Shown piece by piece: positions 1 to 8,481 of a stretch of 64,000 bases of DNA (within the stretch, counting starts at the first letter, position 1; each line of letters begins with the position of its first letter). Location of the stretch: contig NZ_JAPEMC010000001.1 of NCBI RefSeq assembly GCF_026343115.1, forward strand, positions 6,179,001-6,243,000. Direction: 5' to 3'. The translations under genes were made by a program, and so were the position numbers. This DNA is from Streptomyces sp. NBC_00102. GTDB lineage: Bacteria > Actinomycetota > Actinomycetes > Streptomycetales > Streptomycetaceae. Under the pieces are notes generated by a model. It made no database searches. It saw only the letters and a list, made by a program, of their open reading frames with translations, and was not told the origin of the DNA.

Positions 1-1
1 C

Positions 2-1177
2 CGGTTCTCGGCCCCCTGGGAGACGCCCGCCGGGCCACCGCGACCCCGCACCTTCGCCGTGCCCGTACCTCCGCCGGAGCCGGAGCCGGAGCCGGAGCCG
101 GCCGCGGCGGAGAGCCGGAGCGAGACGGCCGGTGGCAGGCATGCCAGGGGCCCCGCGCCGCAGGACGGGCCGCTCCCGGTCACCGGGCGCCGGCCGGCCG
201 CGCCCGGACACCTCGGGGAGCACCCGCCGGCCTTCGAGGCCGAGCCCGCCACCCTGCCGGCCACCACCCCGCTCAACCTCGACGGACTCGTCCCCGACAC
301 CGTCCTCGACGGCGCCCGGTACGGCACCTACACGCTCCGCACCGTCTCCGTGCGCGGCGACGCGGCCCGGTTCCGCGGCGAGCCCCGGGGCGACGCGCTG
401 CTCACCGCCCGGTTCGGCGGCGGCGAGGGCGGCCTCGTACTGATCGCCGTCGCCCGGGGTACCCGGGGCGCCGAGGGGGCGCACCTCGCGGCGGCGGACG
501 CCTGCCGCTGGATCGGCGGCGCGGTCGGCCGCAGCCACGCCCGCCTCTCCGAGGACATCCGGGCCGGACGCCGGGGCGACCTGAAGTCCGGACTGCACCG
601 GCTCACCGACCGCACGTACGGCAAGCTCAGGTCCCGGGCGGCCGAACTGGGGCTGGACCCGCGGGAGCACTCGGTCGGACTGCGCTGCCTGCTGCTCTCC
701 GCCGACCCGCGGTGCCGTACCCGGGTCTTCTTCGGCGTCGGCGCCGGTGGCCTCTTCCGGCTCCGCGACGGTGTCTGGCAGGACCTCGAACCGGCTCTCC
801 CCGAGGGCGGGGCGGCCACCGGTGAGGCGGTCGTCGGCTACGGCTCCCCACCGCGCGACATCGGCGTACCCGAGGACCGTCTCACCCTGGACCTCCAGAT
901 CGTGACGCCCCCGGGGCCGTACATCGAGGATCCGGTGCCACCGCCTTCGGAACCCTTCAGGTTCCGCGCCTCCGTGGCCCGTTCGGGCGACACGCTGCTG
1001 CTCTGTTCCCCCGGCCTCGCCGAACCGATGCGCGCCGAGCCGGCCCTCGCCGGGGAGCTCGCCGCGCGCTGGGGGCCCGAAGGCACTCCCGGCCTCGCCG
1101 AGTTCCTCGCGGACCTCCAGATCCGCGTCGAGGGGTACGCGGACGACCGGACGGCCGCCGCGGTCTGGGAGGCGTAA
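2..1177 (+). CDS. Protein phosphatase 2C-like protein (5' partial)
   Basis: The frame is open to the left edge of the window, so the gene most likely begins upstream; a GTG at 59 is the first internal start. After a Pro/Glu-rich low-complexity stretch (repeated PE, codons around positions 70-105) comes a domain resembling the PP2C_2 family of Streptomyces: an RGD-containing strand followed by GDALLTARFG, LVLIAVARGTRG and a C-terminal part with GVGAGGLFRL. This family dephosphorylates Ser/Thr in metal-dependent fashion, but I cannot assign all metal-binding aspartates, so activity is uncertain. No signal peptide is visible, so it is probably cytoplasmic or behind a missing N-terminal region. 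It ends 130 bp before poxB and is probably a separate transcription unit. Confidence 0.6.
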   Translation, partial: RFSAPWETPAGPPRPRTFAVPVPPPEPEPEPEPAAAESRSETAGGRHARGPAPQDGPLPVTGRRPAAPGHLGEHPPAFEAEPATLPATTPLNLDGLVPDTVLDGARYGTYTLRTVSVRGDAARFRGEPRGDALLTARFGGGEGGLVLIAVARGTRGAEGAHLAAADACRWIGGAVGRSHARLSEDIRAGRRGDLKSGLHRLTDRTYGKLRSRAAELGLDPREHSVGLRCLLLSADPRCRTRVFFGVGAGGLFRLRDGVWQDLEPALPEGGAATGEAVVGYGSPPRDIGVPEDRLTLDLQIVTPPGPYIEDPVPPPSEPFRFRASVARSGDTLLLCSPGLAEPMRAEPALAGELAARWGPEGTPGLAEFLADLQIRVEGYADDRTAAAVWEA

Positions 1178-1306
1178 CCGCGCGCGCCATGGGTTGATGG
1201 ACTGCGGAGACCGTCCGGCTGCGATTGCCGGGGGTTCGGAAGTTTCGTGTTCCGGAGTCCGGACAGCCGAGCGTGCACGGAGCACGGGCAGAGAGGGCGC
1301 ATTCCC

Positions 1307-3049
1307 ATGGCCAAGCAGAACGTGTCGGAGCAGTTCGTCGACATTCTCGTACGGGCGGGAGTGAAGCGGCTGTACGGGGTCGTCGGCGACAGCCTGAACC
1401 CGGTCGTCGACGCCGTGCGGCGGAACTCGGGAATCGAGTGGATCCAGGTCCGGCACGAGGAGACCGCCGCGTTCGCGGCCGGTGCCGAGGCACAGATCAC
1501 CGGCGACCTCGCGGCCTGCGCCGGCTCCTGCGGCCCCGGCAACCTCCACCTGATCAACGGACTGTACGACGCCCACCGGTCCATGGCGCCCGTGCTCGCC
1601 CTCGCCTCGCACATCCCCTCCGGCGAGATCGGACTCGGCTTCTTCCAGGAGACCCATCCGGAGCTGCTCTTCCAGGAGTGCAGCCACTACAACGAGATGA
1701 TCTCCAACCCGCAGCAGATGCCGCGCCTTCTCCAGACGGCGATCCAGCATGCCATCGGCCGGGGCGGCGTCAGCGTCGTCTCCATGCCCGGTGACATCGC
1801 CTCCCAGCCGGCACCGGAGAAATCGATCGAGCACGCCCTGGTCACCTCGCGGCCCACCGTGCGTCCGGGCGACGAGGAGATCGAGAAGCTCTGTCGGATG
1901 GTCGACGAGGCCAAGCGGGTGACGCTCTTCTGCGGCAGCGGTACGGCGGGCGCGCACGCCGAGGTGATGGCGTTCGCCGAGAAGGTGAAGTCGCCGGTCG
2001 GCCACGCGTTGCGCGGCAAGGAATGGATCCAGTACGACAATCCGTACGACGTGGGCATGAGTGGACTGCTCGGCTACGGCGCCGCTTACGAGGCGACCAA
2101 CGAGTGTGACCTGCTGATCCTGCTCGGCACCGACTTCCCGTACAACGCCTTCCTGCCGACCGACGTGAAGATCGTCCAGGTCGACGTGCGGCCGGAGCGG
2201 CTGGGGCGGCGCTCCAAGCTCGATCTCGCGATCTGGGGGGACGCGCGTGAGACGTTGCGCTGTCTCACGCCGAGGGTGAAGCCGAAGAGTGACCGCAAGT
2301 TCCTCGACCGGATGCTGAAGAAGCACGCGGACGCGCTGGAAGGCGTGGTCAAGGCGTACACCCGCAAGGTCGAGAAGCACGTACCGATCCACCCGGAGTA
2401 CGTGGCCTCGGTCCTTGACGACATCGCGGACGAGGACGCGGTGTTCACCGTCGACACCGGGATGTGCAACGTCTGGGCCGCCCGCTATCTGACGCCCAAC
2501 GGCAAGCGGAGGGTCATCGGTTCGTTCAGCCACGGCTCGATGGCCAACGCCCTGCCCCAGGCGATCGGCGCCCAGTTCACCGATCGCAACCGCCAGGTCG
2601 TCTCGATGTCCGGCGACGGCGGATTCTCCATGCTGATGGGCGACTTCCTCACCCTCGTCCAGTACAACCTGCCGGTCAAGGTCGTCCTGTTCAACAACTC
2701 CGCGCTCGGCATGGTGGAGTTGGAGATGCTGGTATCCGGGCTGCCCTCGTTCGGTACGACCAACAAGAACCCGGACTTCGCCGCGGTGGCCCGCGCGGCC
2801 GGCGCCTACGGCGTCCGGGTGGAGAAACCGAAGCAGTTGGAGAGCGCCCTGCGGGACGCCTTCAAGCACAAGGGCCCGGCACTCGTGGACGTCGTCACCG
2901 ACCCCAACGCCCTGTCCATTCCGCCGAAGATCAGCGCCGACATGGTCACCGGCTTCGCGCTCTCCGCCGGCAAGATCGTGCTGGACGGAGGGGTGGGCCG
3001 GATGCTCCAGATGGCCCGCTCCAACCTGCGCAACGTGCCCCGGCCCTGA
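1307..3049 (+). CDS. poxB: Pyruvate dehydrogenase (quinone/cytochrome type), ThDP-dependent
   Basis: A 580-aa ThDP enzyme with the three-domain pyruvate oxidase layout. The N-terminal Pyr domain has the catalytic glutamate in RHEETAAFAAG and the CGPGNLHLINGLYDA segment. A central Rossmann domain follows, then a PP domain with the ThDP motif GDGGFSMLMGDF...NN (around residues 450-480). The family decarboxylates pyruvate to acetate and CO2 and passes electrons to membrane quinone; a peripheral membrane role is inferred from E. coli PoxB. The ATG at 1307 follows GAGAGGGC and begins MAKQNVSEQF, a better fit than the in-frame ATG at 1247. The gene stands alone, with a hairpin just after it. Confidence 0.9.
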   Translation: MAKQNVSEQFVDILVRAGVKRLYGVVGDSLNPVVDAVRRNSGIEWIQVRHEETAAFAAGAEAQITGDLAACAGSCGPGNLHLINGLYDAHRSMAPVLALASHIPSGEIGLGFFQETHPELLFQECSHYNEMISNPQQMPRLLQTAIQHAIGRGGVSVVSMPGDIASQPAPEKSIEHALVTSRPTVRPGDEEIEKLCRMVDEAKRVTLFCGSGTAGAHAEVMAFAEKVKSPVGHALRGKEWIQYDNPYDVGMSGLLGYGAAYEATNECDLLILLGTDFPYNAFLPTDVKIVQVDVRPERLGRRSKLDLAIWGDARETLRCLTPRVKPKSDRKFLDRMLKKHADALEGVVKAYTRKVEKHVPIHPEYVASVLDDIADEDAVFTVDTGMCNVWAARYLTPNGKRRVIGSFSHGSMANALPQAIGAQFTDRNRQVVSMSGDGGFSMLMGDFLTLVQYNLPVKVVLFNNSALGMVELEMLVSGLPSFGTTNKNPDFAAVARAAGAYGVRVEKPKQLESALRDAFKHKGPALVDVVTDPNALSIPPKISADMVTGFALSAGKIVLDGGVGRMLQMARSNLRNVPRP

Positions 3050-3065
3050 GGACGGCGAACCCGGG

Positions 3066-3101
3066 GGTCCGCGTCGCCGGTGGGGGGCGGCGGCGCGGAC
3101 C
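3066..3101. terminator. Hairpin between convergent poxB and RNase gene
   Basis: GGTCCGCGTCGCCG pairs with CGGCGGCGCGGACC (one G-T wobble) around an 8-nt G-rich loop. It lies between the stop of poxB and the stop of the convergent RNase gene, so it can serve either strand. No T-tract follows, as is common in Streptomyces. Confidence 0.6.
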
Positions 3102-3130
3102 GGAACCGGGTGTCGTGGTGACGGTGACGG

Positions 3131-3592
3131 TCAGCAGCCGTGGTCGACCAGGTCGAAGGTCACGTAGTGGTCGGCGGTGTAGTAGTCCTCCACTGCCGAT
3201 CCGGTGACGATCCGTCGTGCGCCCCTGGTGGAGGAGCCCGGCGTGACGACCGTGTACTCGTGGTAGTAGCCGGAGGCATGACTGGGCAGGACGCCCTCGC
3301 GGTTCTGGAACACCACGCCGTCCTGCGAGTAGGGGAACGGGCCCCCTGCGTCGATCAGGTCGAGCGTGTCGTGGGCCTGGGACGGGAGGTCGGAATAGCA
3401 GATGCTGCCGACCGAAGCCGCGGAGAACAGGGTGTGGAGGGAGGAGGCGGTGTACGCCGGGGAGGAGGCGTACACCGCGGCGGGTGTGGGGGAGCGGTCC
3501 GCGGCGGCGGCCGACGCCGGGGCGCCGACGACGAGCGCGGACAGGAGGGCGGCGGTGCCGCCGAGGGTGATGACCCGTGGGGGGATTCTCAT
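3131..3592 (-). CDS. Secreted guanyl-specific ribonuclease (RNase Sa / T1-N1 family)
   Basis: A 153-aa exported protein. Residues 1-31 are a signal peptide (MRIPPR charged start, hydrophobic ALLSALVVG, cleavage near ASA-AAA). The mature part closely follows Streptomyces RNase Sa: a GPFPYSQDGVVFQNR core, YYHEYTVVTPG with the general-base glutamate, TRGARRIVTG with the substrate-binding arginines, and DHYVTFDLVDHGC with the catalytic histidine and the final cysteine. The second cysteine (SICYSDLP) would form the RNase Sa disulfide. It cleaves RNA after guanosine outside the cell. No barstar-like inhibitor gene is visible nearby, which is expected for an exported enzyme. It is convergent with poxB. 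Confidence 0.92.
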   Translation of the reverse strand: MRIPPRVITLGGTAALLSALVVGAPASAAAADRSPTPAAVYASSPAYTASSLHTLFSAASVGSICYSDLPSQAHDTLDLIDAGGPFPYSQDGVVFQNREGVLPSHASGYYHEYTVVTPGSSTRGARRIVTGSAVEDYYTADHYVTFDLVDHGC

Positions 3593-3776
3593 GGGCCCTA
3601 TGATGACGCGCGTAGATCCCTCTGCGTCAACGGCAACTCAGCGAAGTTTTCTGGAAGTTAACCAATGGCGCCGCCCGTCGGCACCGCCGTGCGCGACAAC
3701 GCGTGATCGCACGGTGACGGGGCATGCATTCCGTGAGGACGTTCGAGGGATCGAGGCAGAAGGAGGCTGAATCGGC

Positions 3777-4238
3777 GTGCGGGCGGGGGACATGATGGAA
3801 CGTCACGACAAGGCCGGGCACCGCGGACGCGGTGGGCGGTCCCCCGGAGGGGGAGAGGGGCAGGGCGATTCCCTGTACCGCCGTCTCGGGCACACGGACA
3901 GCTCCGAGGTCGGGAAGGTCCGGCGTGATCTCCGGGACTTCCTCCGTCCCCGGATCGGCACCGAGTCCGTGGAGACCGCGGAACTGCTGTTGAGCGAACT
4001 GCTGACCAACGCACTGATCCACACCCGCAACGGCGCGGCCGTCACGGCCACGGTCGAGGGGGCGAGAGTCAGGGTGGAGGTGCGTGACTTCGCGTCCGGA
4101 ATGCCCCAGTCGTACGTACCGAACGCCGACGACGGTACGCACGGCAGGGGCTTGATTCTGGTGCGGAGCCTCGCGGACACCTGGGGGGTGGAAGCGCAGT
4201 CGCTGGGCAAGATCGTCTGGTTCGAGGTGGCCGGTTGA
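3777..4238 (+). CDS. HATPase_c anti-sigma-like ATP-binding protein
   Basis: A 153-aa protein with a single GHKL ATPase fold related to RsbW/SpoIIAB. The N box is ELLLSELLTNALIHT, the G1-like segment VRDFASGMPQSY and the G2-like segment HGRGLILVRSLADTWG. Streptomyces encode dozens of such stand-alone proteins. Some phosphorylate or sequester anti-anti-sigma partners, but no sigma or STAS gene is adjacent, so the partner is unknown. The GTG at 3777 has AAGGAGG ten bases upstream; the ATGs at 3792 and 3795 are alternatives. The glycine-rich N terminus (GRGGRSPGGGEGQG) looks disordered. Confidence 0.8.
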   Translation: MRAGDMMERHDKAGHRGRGGRSPGGGEGQGDSLYRRLGHTDSSEVGKVRRDLRDFLRPRIGTESVETAELLLSELLTNALIHTRNGAAVTATVEGARVRVEVRDFASGMPQSYVPNADDGTHGRGLILVRSLADTWGVEAQSLGKIVWFEVAG

Positions 4239-4261
4239 AGGCCGTCCCGCGACGCGCGGTG

Positions 4262-4289
4262 GGCCGGGCCGGACGGAACCGGCCCGGCC
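4262..4289. terminator. Perfect GC hairpin between convergent genes
   Basis: GGCCGGGCCGG pairs perfectly (11 bp) with CCGGCCCGGCC around the loop ACGGAA, 24 bp after the stop at 4238 and 75 bp from the stop of the opposing DUF2637 gene. It is probably a bidirectional terminator. Confidence 0.7.
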
Positions 4290-4364
4290 GACCGCGCAGG
4301 GGTTCGGCTCAGGGACGTTCAGCTTCCGGCCCGGCCCACCTGTGCAGGGGAGTTACCCGATCGC

Positions 4365-5462
4365 TCAGCCGAACTGCTGCTCAAGATCCTTGAGTTTGCG
4401 CTCCAGTGAGTCGAGTCGCGGCAGTGCCTGGGTGTCGTCCTCGGCGGTGAGATCGACGGTCAGCGGCTCGCCCGCGGATCCCGGCGCGCCGCCTTTCGGG
4501 GTGGCCTCACCCGTAGTCCGCTGCGAACCGGCGACGGCCTGCAGGGGCGGCCTCGGCCGCAGCGGCAGCTGTCCCGGTTCGGTCGTGGCGGGTTCCACGG
4601 CGGGCCGGTCCGAGGCCGGCGAAGGAGGCAGGGCGGGCGCGTCCACCTGGCGGCCGCCCCGGCCCCTGCTCCAGGCCCGGTTCTGCCGGTTGAGCGCCTT
4701 GATGCGCGCCCGGTCGAGCTTGACCTGGTCCCGCCTGCGGATGCGGTCCTGTTCCTGCTCGCGACGGTCCTCGCGCACCTCGTCGACCGCCTCGTCCAGG
4801 GTGCGCACCCCTTCGAGGAGCATCAACGACCAGGCGTCGAAGGTCTCCCGGGGCGCGCGCAGCCAGCGGACGATCCGGATCTGCGGCAACGGCCGCGGAA
4901 CCAGGCCCTGTTCGCGCAGTGCGGCCCTGCGGGTCTGCTTCAGCGCCCGGTCGAAGAGCACCGCCGCCGAGAGCGACATCCCCGCGAAGAACTGCGGGGC
5001 ACCCGCGTGGCCGAAACCGCGCGGTGCGTGGACCCAGTTGAACCAGGCCGCCGCACCGGCGAACGTCCACACCAGCAGCCGGGACCCGAGCGCCGCGTCT
5101 CCGTGGCTCGCCTCCCGTACGGCCAGTACGGAACAGAACATGGCCGCACCGTCGAGGCCGAAGGGGACGAGGTACTCCCAGCCTCCGCCGAGGCCGAGGT
5201 TCTGCTGGCCGAAGCCGACGAGTCCGTGGAAGGAGAGCGCGGCGGCGACCGCCGCGCAGCAGAACAGCAGGATGTAGGAGGCGGTGGCGTAGAGCGCCTC
5301 CTTGCGCCGGCGGCGGTCCTCGCTGCGCTCCCAGGTGTCGTCGGCCGAGGCTTTGCCGGCGGCACGCTTGCCGCGTGCGACCACCGTCACCGCCGCCATG
5401 ACTCCCACGAGCAGCACGGCGCCCGGAAGCAGCCAGTCGAGCGACATGTCGGTCAGTCTCAT
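4365..5462 (-). CDS. DUF2637 membrane protein
   Basis: A 365-aa membrane protein. Hydrophobic segments lie near residues 10-30, 57-80, 100-118 and 127-147, matching the four-helix DUF2637 fold seen in SpdB-like plasmid spread proteins and in chromosomal relatives. A long cytoplasmic tail follows: a charged helix rich in R/E/D/Q (around residues 225-275, probable coiled coil), a proline/alanine linker, and a terminal helix (LERKLKDLEQQ). The ATG at 5462 has GAGGA eight bases upstream. There are no plasmid-transfer genes here, so this is probably a chromosomal paralogue of unknown role. It is transcribed towards the hairpin at 4262. Confidence 0.75.
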   Translation of the reverse strand: MRLTDMSLDWLLPGAVLLVGVMAAVTVVARGKRAAGKASADDTWERSEDRRRRKEALYATASYILLFCCAAVAAALSFHGLVGFGQQNLGLGGGWEYLVPFGLDGAAMFCSVLAVREASHGDAALGSRLLVWTFAGAAAWFNWVHAPRGFGHAGAPQFFAGMSLSAAVLFDRALKQTRRAALREQGLVPRPLPQIRIVRWLRAPRETFDAWSLMLLEGVRTLDEAVDEVREDRREQEQDRIRRRDQVKLDRARIKALNRQNRAWSRGRGGRQVDAPALPPSPASDRPAVEPATTEPGQLPLRPRPPLQAVAGSQRTTGEATPKGGAPGSAGEPLTVDLTAEDDTQALPRLDSLERKLKDLEQQFG

Positions 5463-5655
5463 GCGCGGTTCCTCGGATCACGTAGGTCGTTTCGGACGCC
5501 ATCGTGACGGAACTTCCGCCCGCCTCAAGCGGATTCGGGGCAAGAGCACGCCTTCGGGGGGACTTGGGCGTACAGGTGACCGCATTTCTGTCGAACTGCC
5601 GCACGAGGTCGAAGAGTTGTATTCGAGAGGGAGTCCCTCGTGCGGGTGGTGTCGA

Positions 5656-6510
5656 TCAGGGGGCCGTGGCGAGCCTCTTCACCCGGTCGCTGTCGCAGGT
5701 GCGCGGGCAGGTCACGCAGGTGTCCTCGGGGCGCAGCGTGTAGAAGAGGCAGCAGCTGGCGCGGTCGCGGGTGGGCAGCGACTCGCCGTTGGGGCCGGTC
5801 AGCTCGCGGAAGCCGGCCGCTCCGACGTACGGCTTGGTGGCGCCGGGGAGCAGGCGCTCCAGTTCGGTCATCGCCCGGGTCTCCTCGCCCAGCAGGTGGG
5901 CGATGTACCAGAGGCCCTCGACGATCTCGTCCGTGGCCATGCCCCACAGCGCCCGCATCCCGCGCCGCATGCGGGGTCCGAAGCCCTCCAGGACCGGGCC
6001 CATGTGCGCGGCCACGGAGGCCAGTACCTCGGCCCGGAGCGCCGCCTCGTCCGGCACCACGTGCGCGTCGGGGTGCGAGGCGGCCGGGTCGTCGGGAAGG
6101 CAGGAGAAGCCGCGTACGCGGACCGCGAAGTGGCCCAGTGCCCGCTGGAACGCCACGTCCTCGACCTGGACCCGCGGCACCCGCCGGTGCAGGAACCAGG
6201 GCAGGGTCACCAGCAGGCAGGCGGGCCAGGCGTACCGGTGGAGCCCGAAGCCGGCCACCACGTCCGGGCGGGCCCGCTGCTGGTAGTCGCGCTGGATCTG
6301 CGCCTCGTCCCACTCCAGGAAGGTGTCGACCGCGGCGCCGCCCGAGGCGAGCTCGTCCGCGCGCACCCAGCCGGAGCCCGAGGGCAGGGGAGCCGCCGTG
6401 TCGAGCACGTCGGTGCGCATGCCGGGGAAGACCTCGGCGAGGCGCGCGTAGGCGGACGTCACCGGGGAGGCCGGAGCGGTGGTGCCGACGGGCACCGTGG
6501 GAACGGTCAT
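5656..6510 (-). CDS. Ferric iron reductase / (2Fe-2S) siderophore reductase, FhuF-like
   Basis: A 284-aa protein whose C terminus holds the FhuF-type cluster ligands: CC in RASCCLFYTLRP, then C-x2-C in DTCVTCPRTC, the unusual C-C-x10-C-x2-C [2Fe-2S] signature. Family members reduce ferric iron from imported siderophores in the cytoplasm. An ATG at 6534 would leave only 2 bp between the iron box and the start and no ribosome site, so the ATG at 6510 (MTVPTVPVG) is preferred. The iron box at 6537-6555 implies repression by a DmdR/IdeR regulator when iron is abundant. No siderophore importer is visible in the window. Confidence 0.8.
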   Translation of the reverse strand: MTVPTVPVGTTAPASPVTSAYARLAEVFPGMRTDVLDTAAPLPSGSGWVRADELASGGAAVDTFLEWDEAQIQRDYQQRARPDVVAGFGLHRYAWPACLLVTLPWFLHRRVPRVQVEDVAFQRALGHFAVRVRGFSCLPDDPAASHPDAHVVPDEAALRAEVLASVAAHMGPVLEGFGPRMRRGMRALWGMATDEIVEGLWYIAHLLGEETRAMTELERLLPGATKPYVGAAGFRELTGPNGESLPTRDRASCCLFYTLRPEDTCVTCPRTCDSDRVKRLATAP

Positions 6511-6536
6511 GCGGGACCACCGAATCACGAGCATTG

Positions 6537-6555
6537 ACAGGCAAGGCTTACCTTA
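6537..6555. promoter_or_regulatory. Iron box (DmdR/IdeR-type operator)
   Basis: ACAGGCAAGGCTTACCTTA matches the 19-bp consensus TWAGGTWAGSCTWACCTWA at 16 positions, by eye. It sits between the ferric reductase gene (27 bp from its start at 6510) and the divergent GntR gene, where it could cover the promoter of one or both. Confidence 0.75.
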
Positions 6556-6665
6556 CCCGAAGTGATCGACGTATGAACCTGGGGGTCCTTGCGCCTATCG
6601 TGCACGGGTGGCCCCGTCCGAGCGGGACGACGCGAGCGGGAACGGGACGGGCACGAGGAGGACCG

Positions 6666-7487
6666 GTGGAGCAGGGCAGAACGCGGCGGGACGCCCCCGC
6701 GCACGTCGCGTACCCGGCTGAGCGGCCCGGGGCTGAGCGGCCCGGGGCCTCCGGGGCGTTCGAGGTGTTCGCGACCGGTACGGCCCCCCGGGTGCCCGTG
6801 CAGGCCGGACGCGGTCCGGCGCGGGTCGAACACGTCCACGGCGAGGCCGCCGTACCGCCGCCCGTCCACCGTTACTCCGTACGGGGGCAGGTCCTGGGCG
6901 CCCTGCGGGACGCCCTGGCCGCCGGGGAGCTCGTCCCGGGGCGGGTGTACTCGGCCCCCGCGCTCGGCGCGAGCTTCGGAGTGTCCGCCACCCCGGTGCG
7001 CGAGGCGATGCAACGGCTGGCCGCGGAGGGGGCGGTGGAGGTCGTGCCGAACCGCGGCTTCCGCATCGTCGAGCGCGGCCCGCGCGAACTGGCCGAACTG
7101 GCCGAGGTCCGCGCGCTGATGGAGGCCCCCGTGGTGCTGCGGCTCGCCCGGACCGTGCCCGCCTGCCGCTGGGGGACGCTCCGGCCGCTGGCGGAGGCCA
7201 CGGTCGCCGCGGCGGCGACCGGCGACCGCTCGGCCTACACGGAGAGCGACCGCGCCTTCCACCGGGCCCTGCTCGGGTTCGCCCGGAACGATCAGCTGGT
7301 GGCCCTCGCCGACGACCTCCACCGCCGCTGCCCGGGACCGCTGCCCGGGACCGCCCCTGGCCGTCCCGCGAACCTGCGGGCCGACGCGGCACAGCACACC
7401 GCGCTCCTGGACGCGCTGACCGACCGTGACCTGACGGCCGTACGCGCCCTGGTCGCGGAGCACTACCGGTCCCCGGCGGACGCCTGA
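6666..7487 (+). CDS. GntR-family regulator with FCD ligand domain
   Basis: A 273-aa protein from the GTG at 6666, which has AGGAGG four to five bases upstream. The long disordered N terminus (about 75 residues rich in A, R, G, P) precedes a winged helix: HRYSVRGQVLGALRDALAAG, then FGVSATPVREAMQRLAAEGAVEVVPNRGF, the GntR recognition signature. The rest fits an all-helical FCD (FadR C-terminal) domain: ELAELAEVRALMEAPVVLRLA ... DRAFHRALL ... QHTALLDAL. FCD proteins usually bind small organic acids through a metal site. It is divergent from the ferric reductase with the iron box between, but its targets are unknown. An ATG at 6573 is an alternative start with no visible ribosome site. Confidence 0.8.
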   Translation: MEQGRTRRDAPAHVAYPAERPGAERPGASGAFEVFATGTAPRVPVQAGRGPARVEHVHGEAAVPPPVHRYSVRGQVLGALRDALAAGELVPGRVYSAPALGASFGVSATPVREAMQRLAAEGAVEVVPNRGFRIVERGPRELAELAEVRALMEAPVVLRLARTVPACRWGTLRPLAEATVAAAATGDRSAYTESDRAFHRALLGFARNDQLVALADDLHRRCPGPLPGTAPGRPANLRADAAQHTALLDALTDRDLTAVRALVAEHYRSPADA

Positions 7488-7521
7488 GACGTGCGCCCGC
7501 CGGCGGACCGGGCCGGACGGC

Positions 7522-8322
7522 TCAGTTCGCCGCGGCGACCTCCGGTTCCGGGGGCTCGTCGAGCAGCGGGGCGAGCCAGGTGGGGACGCCGCCCAGCAGC
7601 CGGAAGAGGCGGCCCGCCTCGGCCCGCAGCCGGGTGGCCACCGGCTCCGTCTCGGTCTCCGCGAGGGAGATCAGCGCGGGGGCCGTACCGACGAGGTAGC
7701 CCAGCTCCTCCCTTATCCGCAGCGACTCGGCGAAGCCGTGGCGCGCCTCCGTCGGGTTCCCCTCGCTCAGGGCCAGGGACGCCAGGTGGCGCCAGGTGAA
7801 GGAGAGAAGTAACGCGTCCCCCCGGGCGGTGGCGCCCGCGTGCGCCCGCCGGAAGGCGGCCCGCGCGGAATCGGGCGCCCGGGCGATGTTCTGGGCGATC
7901 AGCCCGCGCCGGAAGTCCAGCAGGGGCCGGCCCGGCGCGTCGGGGGCGAGCAGGGCCGCTGCGCGGCTCAGGGCCACGGACGCTTCGTCGGCCCGGTCGC
8001 GGATGCCGAGCAGGGTCGAGGCGTACGCGAGGTAACCGCGCTCGCAGGCGGCCGCTCCCCGCTCGGCGTTGTCCCGGGCGAGTGCCTCGGCCGCCCGCAG
8101 GGCCTCCTCGGCGTCGGTCCACCCCTCGGTCGTGTAGAGACAGCGCTCGGTCAGCAGGGTGGTGCGCTGCAGGGCGGCGGCCGGGTCGGTCGCGGCGCTG
8201 GGCCCGAGCAGCGCGGCGGCGTCCGTCCAGCAGGCGCGGGAGCGCAGCCGCCACACCGCGGTCAGGAGAGGAGGTTCGTCATCGGCTGTCGTTCCGGACC
8301 CAGACATGGCGGTGTACGCCAC
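7522..8322 (-). CDS. TPR-like repeat protein, function unknown
   Basis: About 266 residues, almost entirely alpha-helical, with degenerate tetratricopeptide-like pairs (AEEALRAAEALARDNAERGAAACERGYLA; HLASLALSEGNPTEARHGFAESLRIREELG). The pattern resembles the TPR halves of Streptomyces regulators, but no DNA-binding domain is present. I chose the GTG at 8322 because GGAGG lies four bases upstream; the ATG at 8394 and the ATG at 8307 (MSGSGTT) are alternatives. It is convergent with the GntR gene (34 bp between stops). Role not assignable; a protein-protein scaffold is plausible. Confidence 0.6.
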   Translation of the reverse strand: MAYTAMSGSGTTADDEPPLLTAVWRLRSRACWTDAAALLGPSAATDPAAALQRTTLLTERCLYTTEGWTDAEEALRAAEALARDNAERGAAACERGYLAYASTLLGIRDRADEASVALSRAAALLAPDAPGRPLLDFRRGLIAQNIARAPDSARAAFRRAHAGATARGDALLLSFTWRHLASLALSEGNPTEARHGFAESLRIREELGYLVGTAPALISLAETETEPVATRLRAEAGRLFRLLGGVPTWLAPLLDEPPEPEVAAAN

Positions 8323-8481
8323 ATTGCCTCCCCGAGCGCGCCATTGAGCTGTTGAGTGTGGGCGCATCTCAGCACGGATCGGCAGCCCGGCCAAGAGGGC
8401 GGGCCAGGTTCAGGTGAAAGATTTCACAAACGGGGACAGGCCTTGCGGGGCCCGGGCATTGACCGGCAAGGCCGACAAAGG

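Noticed and set aside
5640..6665. N-terminal extension of the GntR frame
   Set aside because: Arg/Pro/Gly-rich shadow of the ferric reductase gene; the GTG at 6666 has a good ribosome site.
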